35,057 nt of DNA, taken from the NCBI GenBank assembly GCA_026392045.1, contig JAPLCU010000074.1, forward strand, positions 1 through 35,057, in the 5' to 3' direction. Source of the stretch: Armatimonadota bacterium (lineage in GTDB: Bacteria > Armatimonadota > UBA5829). The notes beneath the pieces were generated by a model. It made no database searches and was not told the DNA's origin. It was given only the letters and a program-made list of their open reading frames with translations. This document shows, piece after piece, positions 14,838-21,850 of the stretch (positions within the stretch are counted from its first letter, which is position 1; each line of letters opens with the position of its first letter). A program made the position numbers and the translations under genes.

Positions 14838-15635
14838 TTACTTTACTATGTATCCAGGTTTAAGTTCGGCAATGGTGCAGGTCGATCCCTCCATCGTAAC
14901 AAACCCGCCGGCTGGGCCGGGAGCCTGCGCTGTGGAGGTGGAAACCTCGAGTTCTTTGACCACGCCGATTCCATCGGCAATCCAATAGACCCCGCGGGTC
15001 TTACCGCCTGTGACGGTAAAGTTTTGGCCCATCATATTGATATTGCCTGACGCGGTATCAGTAATATATATTACTTTCAAACAATCCTTAAATGTGCCCG
15101 CTGGGACCGTAACGCTCTCGCGGCCAATAACCTTAGCGGATAAAGGCTCTTTTGAATCTTCCCCGCGAATAGTGCCCACATCCCAGCTCTTGCCTGGCGC
15201 GGCATCTTTCGCAAAATAGAGAAGCGGCGGATCATAAGACTGCTTATCCGACTTATCTGCGCCTGTATAGGAAGTTTCGGTCGAGAGAATCTTGAGCGCC
15301 TTATTATCGTTTGTAATCCGCATTTCCGATTTCTCAGTGCTTTCCCGACCCTTGACCGAAGACCGGGTGCGGGTGGTCTCCCTATAACTATATACGGGCG
15401 CGGCGGTGCTGTTGTCTACGGAAAAAACTTCGTAAACGACAGTTCCCGAGCTGGTATCGAACATACCAACCATTTTCTGCCCCTTATACTCGACCTTGCC
15501 TTTCATCATCTTCACACATTCCATCTCCCAATGGTTACCAACAGAGCAAGGAATTGGGTCCATAGCAGCCTGGCAAGATGCAGCCGCAGCAAGTAACGAA
15601 CATGATATTAGAATCTTAGCGATTAATCGGGTCAA
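14838..15635 (-). CDS. Exported protein, possible lipoprotein, unknown function
   Basis: I start this 265-residue protein at the TTG at 15633-15635, where GGGAG stands 6-7 nt upstream; upstream in-frame ATGs add an unnatural N-terminus. A signal sequence (MTRLIAKILISCSLLAAAAS) runs into a Cys that could be a weak lipobox or be followed by cleavage after CQA. The mature part begins with a VGNHWEMEC strand, and later has VTVPAGTFKDCLKVIYIT and VYWIADGIGVVKE, typical of a widespread secreted beta-rich family whose role is unknown to me. It overlaps the previous gene by 20 nt, so it is translationally coupled to it. Confidence 0.7.
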   Translation of the reverse strand: MTRLIAKILISCSLLAAAASCQAAMDPIPCSVGNHWEMECVKMMKGKVEYKGQKMVGMFDTSSGTVVYEVFSVDNSTAAPVYSYRETTRTRSSVKGRESTEKSEMRITNDNKALKILSTETSYTGADKSDKQSYDPPLLYFAKDAAPGKSWDVGTIRGEDSKEPLSAKVIGRESVTVPAGTFKDCLKVIYITDTASGNINMMGQNFTVTGGKTRGVYWIADGIGVVKELEVSTSTAQAPGPAGGFVTMEGSTCTIAELKPGYIVK

Positions 15636-16029
15636 TTTTTTCTCCCATCTGCCGAATTGCAATTTGCGCCGCCAAGTCATCGTTCTGAGTATAGACTGGC
15701 GCTTCTTGTCCGTTAACTCTCTGATCAATAAGCCTAATGATCACCAATAACCCCACAGCAATTATTATTGCAAGCAGCGCTCCCCAGCCAAACTTAGCCA
15801 GGCTGCCATAAGGCGCTGTCTGCCACGCTTGATAAATATACTTCAGGCCAGCAATTGCTCCACCAAACGAACCTATTATCCAATGAATATGGCCCAGCCA
15901 GCCAAGACTACTATTAGCCTTTTGCGATCGCTTCTTGTCCTTATCGAGCCAGTTCTGCACCCACATGGCAACCTTGAGCGCGAACCATAAGCAGGCGATT
16001 ACGATTACGATTACAAGCACGACAAACAT
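15616..16029 (-). CDS. Small membrane protein, unknown function
   Basis: The 137-residue protein has three predicted membrane helices (about 2-24, 43-66 and 82-102) and a hydrophilic C-terminus ending in a charged stretch. The SD GAGGAGA lies 8 nt before the ATG. It overlaps the following exported-protein gene by 20 nt. I do not recognise the family. It is the middle of three cargo genes between hdrA and mvhD. Confidence 0.6.
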   Translation of the reverse strand: MFVVLVIVIVIACLWFALKVAMWVQNWLDKDKKRSQKANSSLGWLGHIHWIIGSFGGAIAGLKYIYQAWQTAPYGSLAKFGWGALLAIIIAVGLLVIIRLIDQRVNGQEAPVYTQNDDLAAQIAIRQMGEKIDPINR

Positions 16030-16078
16030 AGAGTCAATCTCCTCTATTCGGAGCCAATGAGTTTAGACTTAACCTAAG

Positions 16079-16123
16079 TTTCGGGATTTCCATTCCGCCT
16101 GCGGCTCCATTCAAATCCCGAAA
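16079..16123. repeat. 45-bp TTTCGGGA palindrome, copy A
   Basis: TTTCGGGATTT (16079-16089) and AAATCCCGAAA (16113-16123) form perfect 11-bp arms around a 23-nt loop that contains CCGCCTGCGG. It is identical over 45 bp to the copy at 16553-16597 and begins 12 nt after the stop of the gene at 16135. Confidence 0.85.
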
Positions 16124-16134
16124 TACCGGTAACT

Positions 16135-16497
16135 TCATTCATTCACACCCACCTGTCTCAAGAACTGATAGCGGCTCTTCATTACCAACCGCATACCTAT
16201 CCTGCTGGCAACTACAATAGCAAGGCCGCTGAGAAATAAAGCCAGCGGGCAGTGGCCGGAGGCCAGAATTACAACAATACACGACAACATGACGAGCTTG
16301 CCAAAACAACCAACGCCGATAGTCCACAAGAAGTGACTCTTATACCTCTGCAACACAACTTGCGCCTCTGGATGGGTTTCGGCCAATTTATCCAGCTTTT
16401 CACGCTCTTCTTCAGCCTTGGCCCAGCTCCATATGCTGTAAGCCATAGAGCCGCCGAACAAGAATAGTAAGACAAAAACGATCACAATCGCCCACAT
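16135..16497 (-). CDS. Small membrane protein, unknown function
   Basis: The 120-residue protein has an N-terminal membrane helix (2-24), a short charged coiled-coil-like linker (WAKAEEEREKLDKLAETHPEAQ), and two further helices (about 57-105). A very good SD (GAGGAGG) lies 7 nt before the ATG. I do not recognise the family. It is flanked on both sides by identical 45-bp palindromes, which suggests it was inserted or duplicated as a unit. Confidence 0.6.
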   Translation of the reverse strand: MWAIVIVFVLLFLFGGSMAYSIWSWAKAEEEREKLDKLAETHPEAQVVLQRYKSHFLWTIGVGCFGKLVMLSCIVVILASGHCPLALFLSGLAIVVASRIGMRLVMKSRYQFLRQVGVNE

Positions 16498-16552
16498 GCT
16501 ATAGCCTCCTCAGTCTGCCGCAGGAACGGCTGAATACGTGCCTAACCGCAGG

Positions 16553-16597
16553 TTTCGGGATTTCCATTCCGCCTGCGGCTCCATTCAAATCCCGAAA
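16553..16597. repeat. 45-bp TTTCGGGA palindrome, copy B
   Basis: Exact duplicate of 16079-16123, 56 nt upstream of the start of the small membrane-protein gene. The remaining gap to hdrA holds a CTCCCCCAGGAGAGGGGG hairpin near 16725-16743, a CCTTCGACAGGCTCAGGATG motif near 16701, and the array below. Confidence 0.85.
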
Positions 16598-16752
16598 GAC
16601 CCTCGAAGCAATCGCGGCTCCTACGGAGCCGACTTCGGCATCAGGATACCGAAGTAACTGGGTTTGTGCGTTGCCGTTAGGCTGCGCCCTCACCCCAGCC
16701 CTCCTTCGACAGGCTCAGGATGCACCTCCCCCAGGAGAGGGGGCAGATATGC

Positions 16753-16797
16753 TTTCCCTTCCGGGCTTTCCGCTTTCCACTTTCAGCTTTCCGCTAT
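16753..16797. repeat. CTTTCCG heptamer array at hdrA stop
   Basis: After TCCCTTCCGGG come CTTTCCG, CTTTCCA, CTTTCAG, CTTTCCG (16766-16793) and then CTATTTC. The CTA (16794-16796) is the hdrA stop codon read on the minus strand. Confidence 0.85.
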
Positions 16798-18800
16798 TTC
16801 CTTCCCTTCACCATATCCGCCAGAGCATCTATTTCGGCCAATATCTGTTTCCCTTCGAAGCCTCGCAGGTTTGCCGACAGGCTTCGGCAGGCGGCGGCGC
16901 AGGTGCCGCATCCTTTGCAGACGCCCTCGTTTACGTTCGCGACGCTCTTCATAACTTTGTTCTCGCGGGTGGACTTTTCCTTGTCCATAACCTCGATAAG
17001 CTCTATCGCGCCATACGGGCAGACATTCACACACAGGCCGCAGCCCGCGCAGGTGTCCTCGTTGATGTTCGCGATCATCGGCTCAGATAGAATCGCTTTC
17101 TTGCTGAAGAGGCCAATAACCTTGCTCGCGGCGGCTGATGCCTGCGCAACCGTATCCGGGATATCCTTGGGATACTGGCACGCGCCCGCAAGGTAGATGC
17201 CATCTGTTAGCACTTCCACCGGTTTGAGCTTCGGGTGAGCCTCTGAGAACCAGTTGTATTGGTCGGTCGATATACCCAGCATGCGGGCGAGATCCTTAGC
17301 ATCGTTCTGCGGCTGCATAGCTGTTGCGAGCACTACCAGGTCAACGCGCACTTCAACTGCCTTGCCAAGGAGCGTATCGGCGCCCTTAATGACCATCTGG
17401 CCGTTGTCGGGATAAATCTTGGATACGCGCCCGCGTATGTAATTCGCGCCAAAGTCCTCAATAGTCCTCTGAACGAACTCTTCGTAGCCCTTGCCGTTTG
17501 CGCGGATATCCATGTAAAAAACGTAAGTTTCAACATCATGCAGCTTGTCCCTGACCAGCAGCGCCTGCTTGGCGTTATACATACAGCAGACCTTGGAACA
17601 ATATGCATGGCCGTGCTCCTGATCGCGGCTTCCGACGCAGCTCAGAAACGCAATCGCCTTGGGCGTTTTGCCATCAGACGGGCGCACGATATGGCCGTCG
17701 GTGGGGCCGGAGGCGTTCATGATGCGTTCAAACTGAATAGCTGAGATAACATCAGGATACTTGCCATAGCCATATTCGCCCATCACGGAATGGTTCCAGA
17801 GGCCAAAGCCCGTGGCGACTACTATTCCTCCAAATTTCTCGGTCAGAACCTCGTCCTCTTGAGCATAATCAATAGCGCCGGTCGGGCAAATTTTCGCGCA
17901 GACGCCGCATTTATCTTCTAAAAACTTTCTGCAGTTTAATCGGTCAATGACGGGCTTGTTCGGGACAGCCTGCGGGAATGGGCGATAGATGGCGCGCCTA
18001 GTACCCATATTTTCATCAAATTCGCTCGGAATCCCCTTCACCGGGCACTTCTCAAGGCATTCGCCGCAGCCGGTGCATTTTTCATCAATAATGCTCTTCG
18101 CGCGCTTGCGAATTTTCACCTCGAAGTTGCCCACGAAGCCCTTGACCTCTTCAACCTCTGAATAGCTCCAGATGTCGATTAGAGGGTGACTGGCGCAGTC
18201 GACCATCTTAGGCGTGAGAATACACGCGGCGCAGTCGAGCGTGGGGAATGTTTTGTCGTATTGGGCCATGTGACCGCCTATGGACGGCGTGCGCTCAACG
18301 AGCACCACGGGGTATCCTGCGTCGGCGATATCGAGCGCGGCCTGTATGCCTGCGATACCTCCGCCGATAACCAAAGCCCTGCGACCGAGCGGGATTTCAT
18401 TGCGCTGAAGAGGGTCGTTCTTTGTGACCTTAGCAACAGCCATGCGAACCAGGTGAATAGCCTTCTCCGTGGTCTCGGGGGTCTTTTCGTGAACCCAGGA
18501 GCAATGCTCGCGGAGGTTCGCCATTTCCACCATATACGCATTCAGGCCGCCATCTGCAATGCAACGCTGGAAAGTGGGCTCATGGAGCCTCGGTGAACAC
18601 GACGCAATCACCACCCTGTCCAGCCGATGCTCTTTGATAGCATCCTTTACCATGTTCTGGCCCGGCTCGGAGCACATATACTTGTAATCCGTGGAATACA
18701 CGACGCCCGGCATATCCCTAGCCGCCTCAGCGACCGCCGCCACATCCACAGTTTTCGCAATATTCGATCCACACCAGCAAACAAAAACGCCAATTCGCAT
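16794..18800 (-). CDS. hdrA: HdrA-like flavin-bifurcating Fe-S subunit
   Basis: HdrA carries the FAD at which electrons bifurcate and links the MvhD/Flx side to HdrBC. The 668-residue protein shows CWCG near residue 8, the FAD motif IGGGIAG (145-151), a CTGCGECLEKCP cluster (C242-C252), a second set including CGVCAKICP (C298-C305), FLSCVGSRD then YCSKVCCMYN (388-408), and two C-terminal clusters, CAGCGLCVNVCP (584-594) and CKGCGTCAAAC (628-638). The last cluster keeps its four cysteines, but the usual Pro-Ser-Gly-Ala after it is replaced by RSLSANLRGF around a small DNA palindrome. The start has AAGGA upstream. Confidence 0.93.
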   Translation of the reverse strand: MRIGVFVCWCGSNIAKTVDVAAVAEAARDMPGVVYSTDYKYMCSEPGQNMVKDAIKEHRLDRVVIASCSPRLHEPTFQRCIADGGLNAYMVEMANLREHCSWVHEKTPETTEKAIHLVRMAVAKVTKNDPLQRNEIPLGRRALVIGGGIAGIQAALDIADAGYPVVLVERTPSIGGHMAQYDKTFPTLDCAACILTPKMVDCASHPLIDIWSYSEVEEVKGFVGNFEVKIRKRAKSIIDEKCTGCGECLEKCPVKGIPSEFDENMGTRRAIYRPFPQAVPNKPVIDRLNCRKFLEDKCGVCAKICPTGAIDYAQEDEVLTEKFGGIVVATGFGLWNHSVMGEYGYGKYPDVISAIQFERIMNASGPTDGHIVRPSDGKTPKAIAFLSCVGSRDQEHGHAYCSKVCCMYNAKQALLVRDKLHDVETYVFYMDIRANGKGYEEFVQRTIEDFGANYIRGRVSKIYPDNGQMVIKGADTLLGKAVEVRVDLVVLATAMQPQNDAKDLARMLGISTDQYNWFSEAHPKLKPVEVLTDGIYLAGACQYPKDIPDTVAQASAAASKVIGLFSKKAILSEPMIANINEDTCAGCGLCVNVCPYGAIELIEVMDKEKSTRENKVMKSVANVNEGVCKGCGTCAAACRSLSANLRGFEGKQILAEIDALADMVKGRK

Positions 18801-18822
18801 AATTTCAAAGTCCTTAGTTTAC

Positions 18823-18901
18823 AGTCGACAGTCGTCAGTCGGGGGACTATCAGCCCCAGTTTTCTAAGCTTTCAGCGGTCAGCTTTCAGCTATCAGCAAT
18901 T
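18823..18901. repeat. Heptamer arrays (AGTCGAC and AGCTTTC types)
   Basis: AGTCGAC, AGTCGTC, AGTCGGG at 18823-18843, then a GGGGACTATCAGCCCC hairpin, then AGCTTTC, AGCGGTC, AGCTTTC, AGCTATC, AGC from 18867. They fill most of the gap between hdrA and the next membrane-protein gene. Confidence 0.8.
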
Positions 18902-18928
18902 CTAACATACACATTATCTAAATCTGCA

Positions 18929-19264
18929 TTAATCGCGCGGCAATTGACCAGCTGTCCAGAGTAATCTGACGCCGCGGCCAAGACCCCACGAGAGCATCAA
19001 AACCACCAATATCAACGCTAGCCCTGCAAGAAAATATGACCTCAAGTCAGGCCAGAGCGCCATCGCATAAATGAAAGCTACAACAGGAAATGCGGCGAAC
19101 AATAATGCTGCTTTCAGCCGCCACCAACTTACGAACGCGCCGCAGAAAAACGCAGTCAAGGGCATACATAACGCCAGGCCGGAATGCGCTATTACTGAAT
19201 ACCACATGTAAAACATCGCTGCGATGCTGCAAATCGTTACCACTGCATATCTGGCTTTATTCAC
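18929..19264 (-). CDS. Four-helix membrane protein, unknown function
   Basis: The 111-residue very hydrophobic protein has about four membrane helices (8-26, 29-48, 51-72, 76-98) and short loops. It starts with GTG at 19262-19264 behind a strong SD (GAGGAGGA, about 6 nt). No family is recognised. It sits between the DUF2442 gene and hdrA and is probably co-transcribed with them. Confidence 0.6.
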   Translation of the reverse strand: MNKARYAVVTICSIAAMFYMWYSVIAHSGLALCMPLTAFFCGAFVSWWRLKAALLFAAFPVVAFIYAMALWPDLRSYFLAGLALILVVLMLSWGLGRGVRLLWTAGQLPRD

Positions 19265-19320
19265 GGCCTGTCCTCCTCATCGGAGCATTATGAAACCTGA
19301 TCTAGAGTATGCCGTGTCAT

Positions 19321-19572
19321 CTAAGCAGCCTTCTGCTGACTCAGCACATCCTGATACAACGAATCAGGACACAAATCGATTCCTCCGGGCCATGCCACCG
19401 TATGGGTTTCCTCATCAACATAAACTTTAGCGAACTCATCAGGATTGGCGAGGACTTCAAAAACGCCCTTGCCCACCATCTCAGACAAATCCACTTCGCC
19501 GACCAGCCCGTCAGTAAACGAAATCCTCAGACGGCAATTCTCAATTGGTTCAACCGACGCAACTCTGTGCAT
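19321..19572 (-). CDS. DUF2442-family protein
   Basis: The 83-residue protein has the DUF2442 pattern: RLRISFTDGLVGEVDLSEM, FAKVYVDEETHTVAWPGGIDLCPDSLY. DUF2442 genes usually sit next to DUF4160 genes as a possible toxin-antitoxin pair; no DUF4160 gene is seen on either side, so this is an orphan. AGGTG precedes the ATG. It is the third toxin-antitoxin-type gene set within the hdr-flx run. Confidence 0.85.
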   Translation of the reverse strand: MHRVASVEPIENCRLRISFTDGLVGEVDLSEMVGKGVFEVLANPDEFAKVYVDEETHTVAWPGGIDLCPDSLYQDVLSQQKAA

Positions 19573-19600
19573 ATCATCACCTACTTCAATGGCTCGATCC

Positions 19601-19648
19601 GACCATCAAACTATCAGACCATCCGACTATCCAACCATCGCGCCATCG
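19601..19648. repeat. Octamer array overlapping the 3' end of hdrB
   Basis: Six 8-bp units (GACCATCA, AACTATCA, GACCATCC, GACTATCC, AACCATCG, CGCCATCG). The hdrB stop codon (CTA at 19627-19629) lies in the fourth unit, so the last six codons of hdrB are array-encoded. An inverted-orientation array of the same type lies upstream of hdrB at 20581-20628. Confidence 0.85.
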
Positions 19649-20511
19649 GCCGTTATCGCATCCAGCGCCGAGTTCACATCCACCAAATGGCTTGCGAAGC
19701 ACTTCTTAATGCCGCGAACCTCCATTGCGAGGCCCATAAGCTCGGTGAAGTAGAAAACAGGCATGGTCAGGTCTTCGCCTCGGAGCTTGCCTGCGGCGGC
19801 CTGGCGCATTTCGAGGTTGGTCATGCACAGCGGACACGCGGTCACGATGCAGTTTGCGCCGTGCTTTTTCGCGTTTGAAATGATGTCGCCAACCAGCTTA
19901 ACCACAATCTCGCTCTTGGAAAGGCCGAAGCTCGCGCCGCAGCACTCGTTCTTGAAATACCATTCAACAGGCTCCGCGCCGATGGTTTCCATCGCCTTAT
20001 CGAGGCTTTGGGGATTTTCAGGGTCATCAAAACCGAGCACTTTCGGCGGGCGCACGAGCAGGCAGCCATAATAACACGCGGGCTTGAGACCGGTGAGCTT
20101 CTTGCGGATACCATCAGATACTTTTGCGAGCGCCTCGGAGGTCGTGAAGACCTCAAGGCTGGATTTCACGGATATTGCGCCGGTAAACGGCTTTTCGAGG
20201 TCCGCATTGATATCATCACGCAGCTTGACGTTTGCTTTAAGCTCGACCTCGGCGGAGCGCATGCGGTTGTAGCACGCCGCGCACGGGGCGACAACATCCA
20301 TCCCCATCCCCTCGGCGATTCCGAGATTTCTTGCCGGCAGCGCCACGCTCAGCCTGTGATCGAGATTATGCGCAGAGGTAGCCCCGCAGCAGTTCCAGTC
20401 ATCAATATGAACCAGCTCAACGCCGATGGCATCGCCAACCAATTGAGTCGATTCCTGAAACTCCTTAGCGGTCGATTCTAAGCTGCAGCCGGGAAAATAT
20501 GCGTATTTCAT
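19627..20511 (-). CDS. hdrB: HdrB-like heterodisulfide reductase subunit
   Basis: HdrB holds the non-cubane Fe-S clusters where the disulfide substrate is reduced. The 294 residues contain two full CCG domains: C9, CC41-42, CAAC77-80 and C146/C150, CC190-191, CPLC226-229. The first residues (MKYAYFPGCSLE) match the family start. In bacteria without methanogenesis such subunits serve DsrC-like or unknown disulfides; no dsr gene is in view. The C-terminal tail is encoded by an octamer array. The gene is separated from hdrC by a lipoprotein gene and from hdrA by two unrelated genes. Confidence 0.93.
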   Translation of the reverse strand: MKYAYFPGCSLESTAKEFQESTQLVGDAIGVELVHIDDWNCCGATSAHNLDHRLSVALPARNLGIAEGMGMDVVAPCAACYNRMRSAEVELKANVKLRDDINADLEKPFTGAISVKSSLEVFTTSEALAKVSDGIRKKLTGLKPACYYGCLLVRPPKVLGFDDPENPQSLDKAMETIGAEPVEWYFKNECCGASFGLSKSEIVVKLVGDIISNAKKHGANCIVTACPLCMTNLEMRQAAAGKLRGEDLTMPVFYFTELMGLAMEVRGIKKCFASHLVDVNSALDAITADGAMVG

Positions 20512-20520
20512 TTGTTTATT

Positions 20521-20562
20521 AGTCCTCAGTCGTCAGTCGACAGTCGACAGTCCTTAGTCGAT
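20521..20562. repeat. AGTCGAC-type heptamer array upstream of hdrB
   Basis: AGTCCTC, AGTCGTC, AGTCGAC, AGTCGAC, AGTCCTT, AGTCGAT: six units starting 10 nt upstream of the hdrB ATG. The same unit type is used upstream of hdrA (18823). Confidence 0.85.
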
Positions 20563-20580
20563 TCAAAGTCAAAAAGTGTC

Positions 20581-20628
20581 GGATGGTTTGATGGTCAGAT
20601 AGTCCGATGGCCAGATAGTCCGATGGCC
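20581..20628. repeat. Octamer array upstream of hdrB
   Basis: GGATGGTT, TGATGGTC, AGATAGTC, CGATGGCC, AGATAGTC, CGATGGCC. It is the reverse complement type of the array at the 3' end of hdrB, so hdrB is bracketed by inverted octamer arrays. Confidence 0.85.
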
Positions 20629-20676
20629 TGTCCCTTCCGGGCTCTCTGCTTTCCGCTTTCCACTCTCCACTCCTCA
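20629..20676. repeat. CTTTCCA heptamer array at the lipoprotein stop
   Basis: TGTCCCTTCCGGG, then CTCTCTG, CTTTCCG, CTTTCCA, CTCTCCA, CTCCTCA. The TCA of the last unit (20674-20676) is the stop codon of the BsuPI-like gene on the minus strand. Confidence 0.85.
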
Positions 20677-21123
20677 CGGTACCGGAACAACAATCACGGT
20701 AAGCGGATCAAGGTCTTTAGTTACCAGACCGGCGCGCACCTCGTATTTAGTACCTGCCTCGTAAGCGCCGGGTTCTAAGCTCAGCTTCCAGATTGTCTTA
20801 AACTCTTTTTTCTCGCCGGGCTGCAGAGTCAACTGGGTCAGAGCCTGCGTATACATTTTGCCGCTGCTCTCCCTGAAAACCTCTTTGCCATCGAGCATTA
20901 CCCAGGCATCCCACTGCTTCGAAGAATTAAACCTGACCGTCACCGGGTTCTTGTCGGGGTTAGAGACCGTGTATATTATCTCAACATCAGCGCTTCCGTT
21001 ATTGAACGTTACGGGGTTGACGCTGAGCTCCTGACGCGGGTCCTTAACAGTCAATTGTCCTTTACATCCCGCAAAAACAAACACCGCTGCCATAGTAACC
21101 ATCACCAATACTAAACATTTCAT
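20674..21123 (-). CDS. BsuPI-like lipoprotein
   Basis: The 149-residue protein has a lipoprotein signal (MKCLVLVMVTMAAVFVFAGC, lipobox FAGC, Cys20). One Ig-like/BsuPI-type beta-sandwich follows: IIYTVSNPDKNPVTVRFNSSKQWDAWVMLDG, then KEVFRESSGKMYTQALTQL and LEPGAYEAGTKY. BsuPI-like domains are named after a Bacillus intracellular protease inhibitor, but most exported members are uncharacterised. It is clearly paralogous to the protein at 22006-22851. It lies between hdrC and hdrB, with AAGGG before its ATG. Confidence 0.78.
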   Translation of the reverse strand: MKCLVLVMVTMAAVFVFAGCKGQLTVKDPRQELSVNPVTFNNGSADVEIIYTVSNPDKNPVTVRFNSSKQWDAWVMLDGKEVFRESSGKMYTQALTQLTLQPGEKKEFKTIWKLSLEPGAYEAGTKYEVRAGLVTKDLDPLTVIVVPVP

Positions 21124-21174
21124 ATTCCCTTACCTCACTGCGGGCAAGATTGCAAATCTGCCCGAACAAGACAT

Positions 21175-21228
21175 ATCCCTTCCGGGCTCTCTGCTTTCCG
21201 CTTTCCACTTTCCACTCTCCACTATTTC
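21175..21228. repeat. CTTTCCA heptamer array at hdrC stop
   Basis: ATCCCTTCCGGG, then CTCTCTG, CTTTCCG, CTTTCCA, CTTTCCA, CTCTCCA, CTATTTC. The CTA (21222-21224) is the hdrC stop on the minus strand. The arrangement matches those at hdrA and at the BsuPI-like gene. Confidence 0.88.
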
Positions 21229-21764
21229 CTAAACAGCCCCTTAACTTCTCTGCGGCCTTTGATAATGCTCGGAATCAGGCCGAGTTTGCCCTTGAGGAAC
21301 ATTTGCCCGCCTGCAAGGACGTCGTCAACAAATTTTCGGCTGCGCATTTTGTAGAGGGCGATGAGAGTTATCTCATGCACCCGCCCGAACATCTGCACCT
21401 GGCGCAGGAACTCTTCATGGAACTTGACCACATTCGGCTCAGCGCAGGTTTTGCCGGATTTGACGGCTATCTGGCGGCTGGCATCCATCACCTTGGAAAG
21501 AGCGACGCCGCGCGGGCATCTTGTGGCGCAAGTCTCGCAACCGGCACAAAGCCAGATCGATTTAGACTCCAGCACCTCGTCTTTAAGGCCAAGCTGCGCC
21601 ATCCGCATAATCTGGTTCGGGGTGATATCCATGGCAAACGCCGCCGGGCATCCCGCGGTGCATTCGCCGCACTGGTAGCAGCTCATAACATTCTCGCCGC
21701 ACAATTCCTGAATCTCCCGTTTGAACTCAGGGCTAACAGGACAACCGCTAACAATCACTCCCAT
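21222..21764 (-). CDS. hdrC: HdrC-like Fe-S subunit
   Basis: HdrC passes electrons from HdrA to HdrB through two 4Fe-4S clusters. With the ATG at 21764 it is 180 residues: CYQCGECTAGCP (C29-C39), then FAMDITPNQIMRMAQLGL and CAGCETCATRCP (C73-C83), a standard HdrC. The upstream in-frame ATG at 21860 lies before the predicted transcription start, so I exclude it; the start at 21764 fits relatives (a short tail before PEFKREI) although its SD is weak. It is the first gene of the flx-hdr run. Confidence 0.9.
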   Translation of the reverse strand: MGVIVSGCPVSPEFKREIQELCGENVMSCYQCGECTAGCPAAFAMDITPNQIMRMAQLGLKDEVLESKSIWLCAGCETCATRCPRGVALSKVMDASRQIAVKSGKTCAEPNVVKFHEEFLRQVQMFGRVHEITLIALYKMRSRKFVDDVLAGGQMFLKGKLGLIPSIIKGRREVKGLFRK

Positions 21765-21850
21765 ACATTCTTGGGTTTTCTCGTCAGATATCAACGTATA
21801 TCTCCATTCGGCGCTCAACAGACATTTGTGAAAAACTTCACTACATGCAT

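Noticed and set aside
16690-16760. CCTTCGACAGGCTCAGGATG and CTCCCCCAGGAGAGGGGG segment considered as a mobile element end
   Set aside because: Such phrases are widespread short repeats in many genomes; no transposase, long terminal repeat or target duplication is visible here.
18186-18596. Plus-strand reading frame inside hdrA
   Set aside because: It is a shadow of the conserved HdrA FAD and Fe-S region, with no SD.
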